This document shows positions 20,373 to 31,386 of a DNA stretch of 64,000 nucleotides, piece after piece (within the stretch, counting starts at the first letter, position 1; the number at the start of each line of letters is the position of its first letter). The notes beneath the pieces were generated by a model. The model did not search any database. It worked only from the letters and a program-made list of their open reading frames with translations, and was not told where the DNA came from. Source of the DNA: Tuctoria greenei. Lineage: Eukaryota > Streptophyta > Magnoliopsida > Poales > Poaceae. The stretch is from contig JAYESD010000008.1 in assembly GCA_036927565.1 (NCBI GenBank), positions 125,949,498 through 126,013,497 of the forward strand, given 5' to 3'. Made by a program: the position numbers and the translations under genes.

Positions 20373-23187
20373 AACACCCTCATTTTCATGCATCATGCAT
20401 TGCATACATTATAATATATGTTTAACATTGAGCAACATAAAAAGGAACAAGTTTAAAATGAATTAGAAATAAAACCGAACTTAAGAATTCTAGGAAGTGC
20501 AGACTAGTCCGATTTTGGTGCGGACTAGTCCGATTCCTCTCTGAATTCCATCGGACTTGTCTGTTTTGCTGCAGACTAGTATGCTTTTCACCTTGAATAT
20601 TTTTGGACTTGTCCGGTCCTGTGCGGACTAGTCCGGTATCCCAAATTGCTTGGAAAATTTGCTAAGTCTTTGGACTTGTCCGGACTAGTCCGGTATTCCA
20701 GCGGACTTGTCCATTTTCCCCTCTGGCTAAAGTCGGACTTGTTCGATTTTGGCCACACTTGTCTGCTTTTCCCCTCTAGATAAGTTCGGACTTGTCCGAT
20801 TTCTCTCTGTCCAACTTCGGACTAGTCCGGCCCTTTTCACACTTGTCTGATAAATCGCGACCCCGAGTTGATCTTTTGTTTCACGACTTGTTTCTAGGGT
20901 TTTATGTTAAGTGGGCCTAGGGACATCATTTCTAACTCTTTTAGAGCCCATGTGGGACTCTAAACCGGCCTCTATTCATCTCAAACTCGAAATCCATCTA
21001 ACCCTAGCCTCAACCTCTATATAAACAACCCCATCCCTTGACTTGACATCTATTTGCCATTTTTCCACCTCACCCAAACCCTAGATTGTGAGTAGCCACC
21101 ACCAAGGAGGGAGAGAGAGATCTAGAACAACAACAAGAAGAAGAGGAACGAAAGAGGATCAAGATCTCGACCAAGTTTGTGTTCTTCGTCAACAATCCAC
21201 CATCAAGTTTTCATCAACCCTAGATCTTCAAGATCCAAGTGTTACCTCCAAGGTCCTTGATTCATTGGAGTTCAAAACACTTGGTATACCTTCTATTCTT
21301 TTTACCTTACGTGAATTCAACCCTGTTTCCCCAAATTCACTTCGATATAAAAACCCCTAGTTCGCTAGTTCTACGAAGTGCGGACTTGTCCGGTCCCTAG
21401 CGGACTAGTTCAATTTTCCTGGTTAAATTATGATGAATTCTAAATTGTTTTGAATCAACTCCAAACCTATATAAACTTGTTAAAGGCTATTAGAACTAGT
21501 TAGTGATCATTAAAAGCAACTCATTAACAAGTTCCACCTTGCATTTGCATCAATCGTGCGTATCATGTCATATTGAGTAATGTTTGTGTACTCTTTGAAT
21601 GTGTTTCTTATCTTGTATGTTTATTGTGCGGATTAGAAAGATTTGCGCTAGAGAGTGTCGCGGAGGATCTCCAGCACCAAGAGTTTGAAGGTTTTGACCC
21701 AAATCATTCCCAAGAGCAAGGCAAGTGTCCTTGAAGCATATTGATCCTATTTTTAAAAGTAAATGTTTTGTTTGCAAATTGCATGCTTGTGTCAATTTTG
21801 ATGGGAATCCTATGATAGGAAGTTTACTAGATTTATTGACCACCCTTGTCACCTGGAATACATGGTAGGGAGTCAGGATGTGATCTTTACCTTTTTGCTT
21901 CGCTTAATTAATTTGGATGGGAACATAACTATACCTTTTAATTATTTATTAATGAGATTATGGTTATATGAACTAGTTAATATGATATGGTAATGGGTGA
22001 TCTAAGCAAGCCTGGTATGTAGATGGGTTGGAAGTTATGGTGGTTTTCTTGCTTTAGATCTAAGGACCGATTCATGCGAGAATAAGCAAGGACTATAATG
22101 CCACCACGAGGCCAAGTATGGGTGCAGCGTAGCTGACTAATTAGGGCTTTGCTAGTGTTGTTTGGACTATTAAGGATGCTCGGGGAAGGGGTAGTCAGAT
22201 TGGGTTTGTTGATGATTGGTGGGACTACCCTGGGATCCGAATGGCTCAAGAGGGGGCCTTGGTTGAAGATGTCCTCAGTTGGAGACATCGCCACCGGTGA
22301 AACCTCAGTGGGGTCTAAATAGGCTAGTAATCCCTTTGTAAAGGCTATATTGTGATCTCCTGGCCATACACCAAAGGAAGTGTAATTGGCATAAGGAAGG
22401 TTCTTTATTCACCGACGGGTGATGAAATCAACACGTGGGTAAAGTGGTACAAACTCTGCAGAGTCTAATAAAACTATCATGATAGTCATGCTCCTGGTTA
22501 TGAGCACCTGGACAACTTCCATGATTAGAGGGAACTTGGTATTGGGATGGTTGTGGTTTGGTGATGGTTATAACTGGTTCTGAGTTAAATTATGGTATTA
22601 AATATGGTTAATGGTAATGGTGAAATCTGGAATATAAATGATGGTGATGAATATGGACTGGTATTATGGTGATTACATGGTTTATGATAGGTTTATTTCA
22701 CATACATATAATATATTGCTTTTCAAATGTTTTAATGTACTTTTCGGCACTTAGCCGTTGTAATATTCGTCATTTGTATCAGCTACATGTCATACTTACC
22801 ACACTTGCAGAGTATGACATGTCCTCACCCTTGCAATTCCCCCACCAACAGTTGCATGTTAGGATTGGGAGTTTAACGATGATAATGCGGAGTTCAAGGC
22901 CGTGTCTACCGTCAGCTTGCCTGTGGAGTTGATTGGAGCTGCGGTATATCCCTTTTGCTTAGTTGCTTATTTAGTTCATTTCCGCTGAATTAGTTCAAAC
23001 TTGTCATTAATATTCATTAGAGCTTGTATTTGAGGATAGTATGAATTGTGTAATAAAAGTGGTTAATTAATCTTGCTCTGTGGTAATTTTTTATATATCC
23101 TTTTGTGAATGCACTCGTGTATGTGTGTTAAACGTCCTGGGTACACATATGCATTCACTTGGTTCATTTTCGGAACCGGGTGTCACA
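20370..23187 (+). repeat. Chromovirus 3' LTR (2818 bp)
   Basis: Starts TGTAACACCC after a weak purine-rich stretch (TTTTAAGGGTGTAGG) and ends GGTGTCACA. A TATA box CTATATAAAC is at 21017-21026, the same distance from the LTR start as in the 5' copy. It contains about 370 bp (about 21440-21825) absent from the 5' LTR. Confidence 0.92.
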
Positions 23188-23562
23188 GGTCAAAAATGGA
23201 CTACTCTGGAGAACCTTGACTAGTCCGGCCTTGAGGCCCAAGCAAGTCCGGTCTCCTGGGAATACTCTCAACAAGGCTTCTCACTTAGGTTTTCTATCAA
23301 CAAAGACATTGATCCCTCTCTATGATCTCAATGCACTTGATACATACACCCTCACACACAGAAGGCAAGTCTAAACTCAACACATAAGAATCCCTAATTT
23401 CCATGCTTGAGTCTTTGACACAGTTTTAATGTTTTCCTTTTTAAAGGATTTTCTTTCATTTCAGTCATCACACCTGGGCTTAAGATAAACTGAGCTCATT
23501 AGTCTGTTAATTTGTCATCATCAATCATCCCAAACCCGCGGGGATGCCTAGATGCACTTTCA

Positions 23563-23776
23563 GTAACGCTTGTGCTTTTGGAGCCCCACTATCTACTATT
23601 TCTGTTGCATTGTACTTTTATTTTAGACCATGAAGGTCGTTGATGTAATAAATGATGTACTCGAACATGGTTCATTTTAATGGTATTTCACTTTCGTATA
23701 CACGTGTATGAAGTCCACTGATTATGGCATACATGTTGAAAGCATCTAGTCTTCTTCTTAAAACAAGGTATGACAA
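23563..23776 (+). repeat. Outer gypsy 5' LTR, second segment
   Basis: Resumes the interrupted LTR after the second GTAAC copy (23563-23567) and ends GGTATGACA at 23776. It is directly followed by the primer site. Confidence 0.75.
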
Positions 23777-23779
23777 AGT

Positions 23780-23791
23780 GGTATCAGAGCC
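23780..23791 (+). promoter_or_regulatory. Primer binding site of outer gypsy (tRNA-Met type)
   Basis: TGGTATCAGAGC three bases after the LTR end, followed by CGCTTGCTC. Complementary to the initiator tRNA-Met 3' end. Confidence 0.9.
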
Positions 23792-23822
23792 GCTTGCTCA
23801 TAGGAAGCAAGTCTAGAGAGAA

Positions 23823-24913
23823 ATGGACACATTAAGGAATTTTTTTGTACAAAAATTCCTTTGTATATTCTGGATTGTCTTGTTATCTAACCCCATTTGT
23901 CTTCACAATTTTGATTTCCTAACACTCTTCTCCTCAACTAAAGATGGCCAACACTCACCATATCGTCACATGGATTCAACTTGTCTCATGTGCTACAAAC
24001 AAAGCTCCAAGGTCTCCACGGCACGATTCAGGAAACCCGATGATGTACTACTCCATTAGAGATGCCACTGAAGGAATGAATCATCGTCTTAGGGTGATAC
24101 TACATCATGTCGGATATGGGACTCACAAACTCTACCTTTGCTCTCATACTACCAAGGTTTATCGTGTCTATCGCGAAGAATGGATGAGTGAACTCCTGAT
24201 CTACTACAACGGTCAACTGCTAAAGACCCACGTCTCCCCATCTTGGAGAGCCACTCGAGTTCGGAGAAGGATGCAACATGGGTGGCTATCACTAGCCAAT
24301 GCTACACCCACTATTAGAGACTCCAGGACACCACCCACGCCTACACACCTCAACGTCCCATCGGCACCAATAACTTCACTTGTGCGCCGCTACAACCATA
24401 GGTGACCCACTGGCTAATGTAAAAGGCGCACCAATGACGGAGTTCAACTCAGCGATCGTCTCGAGCGCTGTTAGTGGGATCTTCAAGACATGCATGATCT
24501 CGTGAAGTATCAGGAGGCCATTATCCAGGAGTTTCAGATGATCATAGATGAGGCCTTTTGACGGTTATACTTCAGTCATTGAGACTTTGACGCCACACAA
24601 GAATACCTGGGAGAGAGTTGACCCATCATATATCATACGACTAAGAAATAGCTACTTTACCCAGTAATGTAATAAGCCGAGTAGAGACTTGTTATAATCC
24701 TAAGTTGTGTTGTTTTGATTTATGACTGTTGAATGTTTGCTTGTGCGATGTGTGTTGTGTAATAGTTTTGCACCTTGTACACAACCTCATCTTTTTATTG
24801 AATAAAATAATATTTTATAAACTTATTATCCTTGATGCATATAGTGGGAATTGTATAAAAATAGAATAGTTACTATGTTATCTTATTGTTCTCAAACAGC
24901 ATCCCAACATCAG
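23823..24913 (+). other. Leader / pre-gag region of outer gypsy
   Basis: Long stretch between primer site and gag. One open frame (23944-24405, 153 codons, starting MANTHHIVTWIQLVSC) covers its first half. I recognise no domain; some plant chromoviruses carry a small pre-gag reading frame in this place, and this could be such a remnant. The rest (24406-24913) shows no coding signal. Confidence 0.4.
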
Positions 24914-26076
24914 ATGGCATGCAAAGGAAGAGGGTGTGGTCATGGTCTGCCCGTTAACAATTAAGATGATGAAGGCTTTCCGCTACCACAATGGAATAGA
25001 ACAGGTGCACGTGTAGCACCAGTAGCAAATTAGATGCAACATATGATGGTTATGTAGATGCTAATGATGCAGAATTTGATGCAAATTGTGGACAACATGT
25101 AACAAGCGCAACAAGAACCCCAACCTCGACCTCAACATCAACGACAACCAGCACCAAGACCAAGATCTTTTCTAAGAGATTTCACGAACACTCAACCTCC
25201 AGTCTTCTCAAATGCAGTAGAGCCTATGGATGCTGATGACTGGTTAAAAACAATTGAAAATAAGCTAAGGATAGTTCAAGGTGAAGAAAGAGAAAGAGTA
25301 CTACTGGCATCTCATGAACTTTTTGGACCTGCAACTAATTGGTGGACCGCTTATACAGCTGTACATGATGACCTTGAGAACATCACTTGGCAAGAGTTCG
25401 TGCTCAACTTTTAAAATCATGATGTGCCAGAAGGCGAGATTCAAGCAAAGCACCAAGAGTTTCTTGCCCTAAAGCAAGGAATTATGAGTGTATGTGAGTA
25501 TCTGAACAAGGTTACACAAGGAGATGTAGATACGGATGCAAAGAAGCAATTCTGTTTCAAAGAAGGTTTGGATAAAGAGGTGCAATTTTTCCAAAAGCTG
25601 GTGGACAAAGCTTTCAACGTGGAAAGGAAGAAACAGGAACTCAATGAAGAAAACCGCAAGCGAAAGATAGTACATGGGAAATCTTCTGGTAGCAGTAATC
25701 GTCCCCGATTCGCTACTCATCAGATGGGACACATGAATCATCCTGTCAACTCCACTTTTAGGCCTCCGATGCCATATACCCAGCAAGGTCAGCAGATGCA
25801 ACACCTGAGTTCTTCTTGTCCAATAGGGCAGTCACAACAATGTCAGCAGTCAGGTAATAAAGCTAAAGGTGCCAGAGAATGCTACAACTTTGGTGAGAGA
25901 GGTCATTACTCCTACAGTCGCGGAAAGAAGCAGCCGCCACAAAACCCATCCCGTGGCCATGTCAATCACATGGCCTTAGAGGAAGTTCAGAGCGCATATG
26001 AAGCAGTGAATGGTGTGTCTACTGCTGATTCTCACCTTACTACAATATTACATGATAGCGAGACAAGTTTACCCTA
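24914..26076 (+). pseudogene. gag: Outer gypsy gag
   Basis: Starts at ATG 24914 (MACKGRGCGHG). Stops near 24962, 25031 and 25100 precede the conserved core. The core reads MDADDWLKTIENKLRIVQGE, ATNWWTAY, ITWQEFV, then TAA at 25412-25414 and DVPEGEIQAKHQEFLALKQG in the same frame. The zinc knuckle is broken: CYNFGERGHYSYSR has Phe for the second Cys and Arg for the last. The frame ends at 26074-26076, and what follows no longer encodes protease or RT, marking the internal deletion of pol. The core resembles the gag of the nested chromovirus but is clearly a different family. Confidence 0.85.
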
Positions 26077-26305
26077 ATATAAATCTAAGCATAAGGGGGT
26101 AGCCTACTAGTTAAAGCTACCATGAGGCATTTGAACAAATTGCAAGGAAGAAGATGATTCGCATGTGCAAGATGCAATGAAATACAACTCGAAGGAAGAT
26201 GCGACATGGAAAAGAGGAACAAGACCTCAAGGCCTAGATTCTCGATCTCTTTTTATAGGACATCTGAATCTCGAGGCCGAGATTCACTTGAAGGGGGGCT
26301 AGAAT
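26077..26305 (+). other. Residual 3' tail and polypurine tract of outer gypsy
   Basis: Short remnant including a degenerate C-terminal polyprotein end (LNLEAEIHLKGG) and a polypurine tract TTGAAGGGGGGCTAGAA immediately before the 3' LTR. All of pol between gag and this tail is deleted. Confidence 0.7.
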
Positions 26306-28014
26306 TGTAACATCTACATTTTTGGCAAGGAAAAATATTAAATAATAAAATAAATGACATTTTGCGAATTAGATTTATGAAAAAATGATTTAAGGCAAGT
26401 GCATCACATTTTGTTTGCATGTGAGAAAATTTTGAAATTAAAATGCGCTAGAATTTTGTTCAAACTTGATACTTTAAAATACAAGCAAACACAAAAAGAA
26501 AAGGGAAAAAAGAAATAGAAAACCCCTGCTGGTCAGAAACAGAGCCAACCCACTTCCCTTGCTCGGCCCAACCGCAGCTCCACCTTTCCTCTCACTCTCT
26601 CTTCTCTCTCTCTGCCGTGCAGACCCCACCCGTCGGGCTCATCTTCTCCACCGAAGTGTTGCGCCAACTGAACACCATCGTGCAGCACGCCCACGCCCGT
26701 CCATTATGGCTGCCATTTCCCCTCCATTCTTGTCCCCGATTGATGGACAACACAATGTTGCCTGTTTCTCCTCTGTTGCCCTTCAAAAACTCGGTTGCAC
26801 CCCCTCATTCCCGCCTTGCCCGGGCCTTGTAACCCTAGCCCCGTCGAGCTAGGTATGGCGCTGCCGTTCCCATCGTTTTGCCCATGGTTTCACTGTGGTT
26901 CTTTGCCTAATTGGTTCGCTGTGTTCCCAGGAGCTCGCCGGGCAATCTCGCTCGAGGAGAACGCCCCCGCATCATGGACATCGACGACTACCGACAGTGT
27001 CCTCCACATCCTGCCATAGCAGATGCCTCTTCGCCCTATTCTAAGCCTCGCAAACCCTCCGGATGAGCTCGCCGTTCTTCCCTCTCTTGCTTCCAATCGA
27101 AAGCACAAGCTTCTTGCATTGTTTCGTGCGGAATCGTAGCCTTCGGCGAGAAAGCCGCCAAGGCATGGCCGCGCCGCCGTGTTTTGCCACCGTGCGCCAG
27201 CCAAGGCGATGTGGCTCGATGCGAGTCGTTGAACCTATTTGAACAGTCAAGATTATAACATCTCGTACCTCTTCGCTATATAAGATTCGAATCACACATT
27301 TAAAATCTAACAGCCAATAGAGATCAGCCCATATCCACCATTGTTTTGCATTTAAACCCTTGCATCTTTTACAATAATTATAAATAGGTGCACACCTTTA
27401 CAAAAATGACCCTCACCTCTATTTTAATTATGAAATAATTATGATAATTGAGTAAAAATTGCTAGAAAGCCCCTGGACTTAATGTAAATAGGTATTTAGC
27501 TTATGTTTTTACAGGAAAGACCCTATACTTATCTGAAATTGCTAGAATATTATATTTTGCACACATAACTTTAAATTAATCTGTATTAATATTTATTCCT
27601 ATTTCAAATTTGAATATTACATTTAAATCACAATTTAGGCAGGAAATGTATTTCAAGTGTATTATTTTTATCTAAAAACATTTTGGAAATAGAATTATTT
27701 GTATTATTTGTTTAATGTATAATAAATATATTAAAGTCCCATTTTAGGTATAAAATATAAAATTAATTATGGAAAATTCTAATATATTGGAATAAATCCT
27801 AATAATTATTTTAACACTAATGTTTACCTAGAATAATTATTTTAATTCTAAATTAATTATAAATTATTAATTTAATTATGAAAGCTATATATAAAATCGT
27901 ATCTCAAGTATATATTTGAATATAAAATTACTTTGAACATAGAAATAAATTGGAAAAATTATATACAATTATTTAATGTATACTTTTACATTGAGATTAC
28001 TTTTAGGTGTATAT
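26306..28014 (+). repeat. Outer gypsy 3' LTR, truncated
   Basis: Starts TGTAACATCTACATTTTTGG and aligns with 6891 to about 8610. The TATA-like GCTATATAAG is at 27275-27284. Similarity stops abruptly near 28014 inside TTTTAGGTGTAT, where unrelated minus-strand sequence begins. The remaining half of the LTR is missing. Confidence 0.85.
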
Positions 28015-28241
28015 TGGAGGAGCTTGCATCCATGATCTTCAACTTCACTTTGTATGTCAAGGTCATCATCGTGAAGAAGTTGATCAGGGTTGCTTCTCTC
28101 ACCGATGGGAGTGTCCTCACAAACACTCCTCTTCCGTGAACTTGGTGTAGCAACAGAAGAGGGGCGTGCACTTGAGTCTCCACCATGGCTTGAACTTGCA
28201 GCCTCCTTCCTCTTTCCAAACAACCTCTTCAGTTCTTTCAT
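28015..28241 (-). pseudogene. N-terminal fragment of a retroelement-like ORF
   Basis: A minus-strand frame opening at ATG 28241 reads MKELKRLFGKRKEAASSSHG and continues RKRSVCEDTPIGERSN to a breakpoint at about 28015. It is basic and Ser-rich, like the start of some plant gypsy-associated ORFs, but I cannot name a domain. The frame runs open upstream to 28430 as a hydrophobic stretch, probably non-coding leader. A TATA-like CTATAAATGG lies upstream on the same strand (28563-28572). It is cut off by the junction with the gypsy LTR. Confidence 0.4.
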
Positions 28242-28392
28242 GGCCACAAGAAACATGAACACAACAAGGCAAAAACTCGAAAGAGGTGATGTTAGTAAAA
28301 GCAAAACCCCGACGAATTTTCCCTTGAAGAACTTGAGAGCAAATTGCAAATGCAAACAAAAGCAAATCTTTTTTAGTTGGATTTTAAGCAAG

Positions 28393-28534
28393 AGCACTTC
28401 AATGAAGAGGAAGAAAAACAATGTGAGCAAGAGTGACTTTGGGGAGGTATGAAATAAGGTGAAAGCACTTCAATGAAGAGGAAGAAAAACAATGTGAGAA
28501 AGAGTGACTTTGGGGAGGTATGAAATAAGGTGAA
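28393..28534. repeat. 71-bp tandem duplication
   Basis: The segment starting AGCACTTCAATGAAGAGG at 28393 is repeated at 28464 with almost no change, giving an exact period of 71 bp and two copies. It lies in the leader of the minus-strand fragment. Confidence 0.85.
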
Positions 28535-28562
28535 GTGTGAGGAGAAGGGCCCCTCACAGCCA

Positions 28563-28572
28563 CCATTTATAG
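28563..28572 (-). promoter_or_regulatory. Putative TATA box, minus strand
   Basis: CTATAAATGG on the minus strand, about 320 bp upstream of the ATG at 28241, in a GC-richer context (GGGGCCC nearby). It looks like an LTR or gene promoter, but no LTR ends could be defined. Confidence 0.4.
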
Positions 28573-28599
28573 CGTGCACTCCCCATCGGTCACTAGGGT

Positions 28600-29029
28600 A
28601 TCAAATGTAGAAGTTGGAGGAGAGAGAGCAAAAACGGCTCTGTCCCCTAGTTGGCTGAACAAGGGTGTCAGCCGAACTGATAAGTGGGCCCCCTGTTCTC
28701 CCTTTTGGCAGGTGGCTCCCCAACAGCTATTGAACTAGCACGTTGGTGAATTACTACTTTTGCAACTTAGAAAAATTGTTTTTTAAATAAAACTCATTTT
28801 TCAAAACCCAAAAAAATTTCTTTTTGTGAAAAATAAAGAAATAAAAATGAGAGTTGAGAATATAGGATTCTCAACTTGCTAAGGAAAACCGAATATGTTG
28901 TGGGAAAAATAAAATCAAATGGGGAAAACCAAATGAAGAGAAAAGAAAATTTAAATAAAAGGATAACTACCAATTTAACCTATTGGCTAGGTCTCACCAC
29001 CGTTTGATGAGATGGACATTCCTCCGTCT
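28600..29029. other. Unassigned AT-rich stretch
   Basis: Between the TATA-like site and the protease fragment. No gene or repeat recognised. It may hold the boundary between two minus-strand retroelement fragments. Confidence 0.3.
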
Positions 29030-29700
29030 TCATTTCTTCACATTTGATCCCAGAGGGATGGGATCAAACGACTTGTCTTCCTTCCTCTGCCATTCCTTCT
29101 TTGGCGGCTTGGTGGACTTTGGCCTTTGGGGAGGCCCGGACTTCTCCATCTTTTTGGAGTGTCGCTGTTGATGATAAGATGAGTTCTCCACATAGATTAA
29201 ATTCCTCATGAATGCAATGAGCGGGTCCACCTTTAGAGGTGTGATTTCAACCTCTTGAATGTGTTTAACATTCAGCCCACATTTGATACGGATCATGGAG
29301 CATTGCTCCAACTTTGGGCGGAAGTTAAACTTCTCCTCCTTGCTATTGATATGGAAGTGGATTTCTCCAGCTCCCACATCTATGTGAGCCTTCGCGGATC
29401 TAAGGAATGGTCGCCCAATTAGCGGCGTATCCTTCTCGACTGCCATGTTGAGCACCACAAAATCCATGGGTATGAAGCAATTCTGGATTTTCACTGGAAT
29501 GTCTTCAGTGATACCCGCGGGGTAACGGACTGAAGAATCACCCAGTTGGAGCTGCATTGGTGTTGGAGTGAGCTCCATGAATTTTAGCTGGTTGAAAACC
29601 ACCTTGGGCATCACACTCACACTTGCTCCAAGGTCACAAAGGGCCTTGTCAAAGTGGTGAGCCCCAATTGAGCATGAAATTGTAGGACATCCGGGGTCCT
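29030..29700 (-). pseudogene. Ty3/gypsy aspartic protease region (Athila/Tat-like), minus strand
   Basis: Retropepsin-like region of a non-chromovirus gypsy polyprotein: VFNQLKFMELTPTPMQLQLG, a DIPVKIQNCFIPMDFVVLNM segment and TPLIGRPFLRSAKAHIDV are characteristic. The catalytic D-S/T-G part lies just upstream near 29640, where frame breaks occur (SVSVMPKVV context). The fragment ends in a Lys/Pro-rich linker at 29030, and RT is not found farther left. It follows the gag fragment in order and strand, so both belong to one truncated element. Confidence 0.75.
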
Positions 29701-30258
29701 TCTGCCAGTTGCATCATTGTAGAGAAATTATGTTGACATTCTCCACTGAAGGTTCAGGCTGTCCTGGCCTTTTGCCATTCTCTATTGGAGGAACAACAGT
29801 CGCCAGTTGAGCCAGTTGCGTTCCCAACATTTAGTTGAAACTCAATTAATTCTTGAATGCTGATGATAGTCAATCGATTATGGAATTAATGCTCTCTAGG
29901 GTCTTGTCATTAGCCGATAGATTCTTGGATAGAGTATCATTGATCTTCAGCCGGCCAATGGCAAGTTCTCTCAAGTTGGGTTGATTTACATTATTGTCAT
30001 TGTTGTTGTACCGTCCTTGAAAGAATTGGCGTGGGTGGCCCCACCCTTGACCTCCTAGACGATAGCCATTGTTGTTTCCATTGTTGGCTACGTATAAAGC
30101 ATCCTCACGGGTTTTGGGTAGTCATTGCCCAAATGGGTCGTGTTGCCACAGACTTCACAAGTGATGTGAGAGTCTAAGGCTTAGGCATTGCCACATACTT
30201 TACCATTGCTTTGTCCATCAATTTTCTTCATAAGGATGTCCAATTTGGCAGCGATCAT
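29701..30258 (-). other. Gag-protease linker remnant
   Basis: Minus-strand continuation between gag and protease, with many stops. It contains Asn/Gln-rich and Pro-rich coding remnants and a degenerate zinc-knuckle-like stretch near 30120-30190. No intact domain. Confidence 0.4.
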
Positions 30259-31075
30259 GTCCACCTCCTTCAAGGTGTGCATGCCTTGCTGGCGGGTATG
30301 AGACGCTTGTCACTCCATCCAATGTTTGACACAATCTTCTCAATCAAATCTTTGGCTTTGGGTACCGTCAATGAGAAGAAGGCTCCTCCAGCAGCAGCAT
30401 CAACATGGTCACGGGCGGAAGGGATCAACCCGTTGTAGAAGTTTTGGTAATTAGCCAATCATCCATCCCATGGTGGGGAAAGGCTAGGATATATTGCTGA
30501 AGCCTTTCCCAAGCCTCGGGAATAGATTTCTTGGCATCTTGCTGGAAGCTGGAAATTCTTCCATATAGGGCATTGGTCTTGCCTAATGGGAAAAATTTGG
30601 TGAGGAATGTCGTAGAACACTTCTCCCAAGTGTCTAAAGCACTTTGGTTTACGTAGAACCACTACTTTGCTCTCCCAAGAAGAGAGAACGGAAATAGCCT
30701 AAGACGAACAACATCAGGACATACGTCCTTGATCTTAAAACTGTTGCAGATATCAAGGAACTGTTGCAGGTGAGCACTTGCATCCTCGTTAGCCTTCCCA
30801 CAAAATGGATTGGCTTGTACCATAGTGGTCAGGCTAGTCTTGATTTCGAAGTTCACATCTTCTTTGTTAACAGTGGGGCCAACAGGCACATTGTTAGCAG
30901 AGGGAGCTAAAAACTCACGAAGGGTCTTCTGGTCCATTGGCATTTCGGTTGTTGGTGCAGTTATGCTGGCTTGCTTTGCTGCTCAAAGCTTTTGAGGAGT
31001 AACAACACGAGGTCGATCTCTTAGAAGGGATTCGGGATCTTCAACAAAGTTTTTTGGCAAGCGGAAACCAGACAT
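30259..31075 (-). pseudogene. gag: Ty3/gypsy gag (Athila/Tat-like), minus strand
   Basis: The frame opens at ATG 31075 (MSGFRLPKNF). After a TGA near 30984 it continues MPMDQKTLREFLAPSANN, MVQANPFCGKANEDASAHLQ and LRLFPFSLLGRAK, then a TAG at 30662-30664 where Gln is expected before WF. Two further frames carry WERLQ-type decayed sequence (30459-30662) and FYNGLIPSARDHVDAAAGGA then FFSLTVPKAKDLIEK (30270-30458). This is the capsid region typical of Athila/Tat-type gag. It ends against the copia element on the right, which removed the 5' LTR. Confidence 0.8.
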
Positions 31076-31386
31076 ACACTATCCTATTTTCATATGAAAT
31101 GCAAAAACCAAGAAGGGTTATCCTACTAAAACCTACCAGGGTCCTATCCTATTCCCTCAATCATGCAATACTTCGGCTGCCGTCCCTAGAAACGGCACCA
31201 GAAATGCTTATTGACGTTTCCTACGAACTACTAACAATTCATCCCTAGCAGGGGTACTAGAAATGCTTGTTAATAGATTTTAGATTACACGTGTAAATCC
31301 ATAAGCGCACGAAATCTATCGATGTAGCACTTCCCCACTAAGAGTATTTCGAAAGGGTGTCATTTATATTCTCCCAAAGGAAGGCT
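31076..31386. other. Leader remnant of the minus-strand gypsy fragment
   Basis: Non-coding. Probably leader upstream of gag on the minus strand, cut at 31387 by insertion of the copia element. No LTR or primer site is convincing. Confidence 0.4.

Larger units (their letters stand above)
13085..23187 (+). mobile_element. Full-length Ty3/gypsy chromovirus (Tekay/Del-like)
   Basis: This 10.1-kb element has both LTRs (13085-15540 and 20370-23187), each starting TGTAACACCC and ending TGTCACA, and a perfect 5-bp target duplication GGTCA (13080-13084 and 23188-23192). The order is primer site, gag, protease, RT, RNase H, integrase, chromodomain, which places it among plant chromoviruses. Multiple stops and frameshifts make it non-autonomous today. 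It sits inside the solo LTR at 10043-23562, so it is the youngest layer of this stack. Confidence 0.92.
10043..23562 (-). mobile_element. SIRE/Maximus-type Ty1/copia solo LTR, split by a nested gypsy element
   Basis: Read on the minus strand the sequence begins TGAAAGTGCATCTAGGC at 23562 and ends CTCTAGGCGACTTTTA at 10043. These termini match those of the copia LTR at 31387-32947 and of SIRE/Maximus-lineage LTRs. It is flanked by GTAAC on both sides (10038-10042 and 23563-23567). After removal of the nested gypsy and its duplication the LTR is about 3.4 kb. No internal domain is present, so it is a solo LTR. A minus-strand TATA box (CCTATAAAAAGG) is at 12535-12546. Repeats built on GGACCTAGCG lie at about 12020-12400. 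Confidence 0.75.
6891..28014 (+). mobile_element. Outer Ty3/gypsy element (chromovirus-like), pol deleted, nested insertions
   Basis: The 5' LTR starts TGTAAAATCC at 6891 and the matching 3' LTR starts TGTAACATC at 26306; the two align over about 1.7 kb. The 5' LTR is split by a large nested block (10043-23562) and ends TGACA at 23776, followed by a tRNA-Met-type primer site. The interior keeps a leader, a gag pseudogene (24914-26076) and a short 3' tail (26078-26305) ending in a polypurine tract. Protease, RT, RNase H and integrase are gone. The 3' LTR breaks off near 28014, so no target duplication can be paired. It is the oldest layer of the stack and interrupts the CDT1 fragment. Confidence 0.85.

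Noticed and set aside
23944..24405. Host coding gene of 153 codons
   Set aside because: It lies between a primer binding site and gag of a gypsy element and has no recognised domain; treated as leader.
27969..28430. Hydrophobic N-terminal stretch suggesting a membrane protein
   Set aside because: The hydrophobic part lies in the leader and tandem duplication upstream of ATG 28241 and looks like chance translation.
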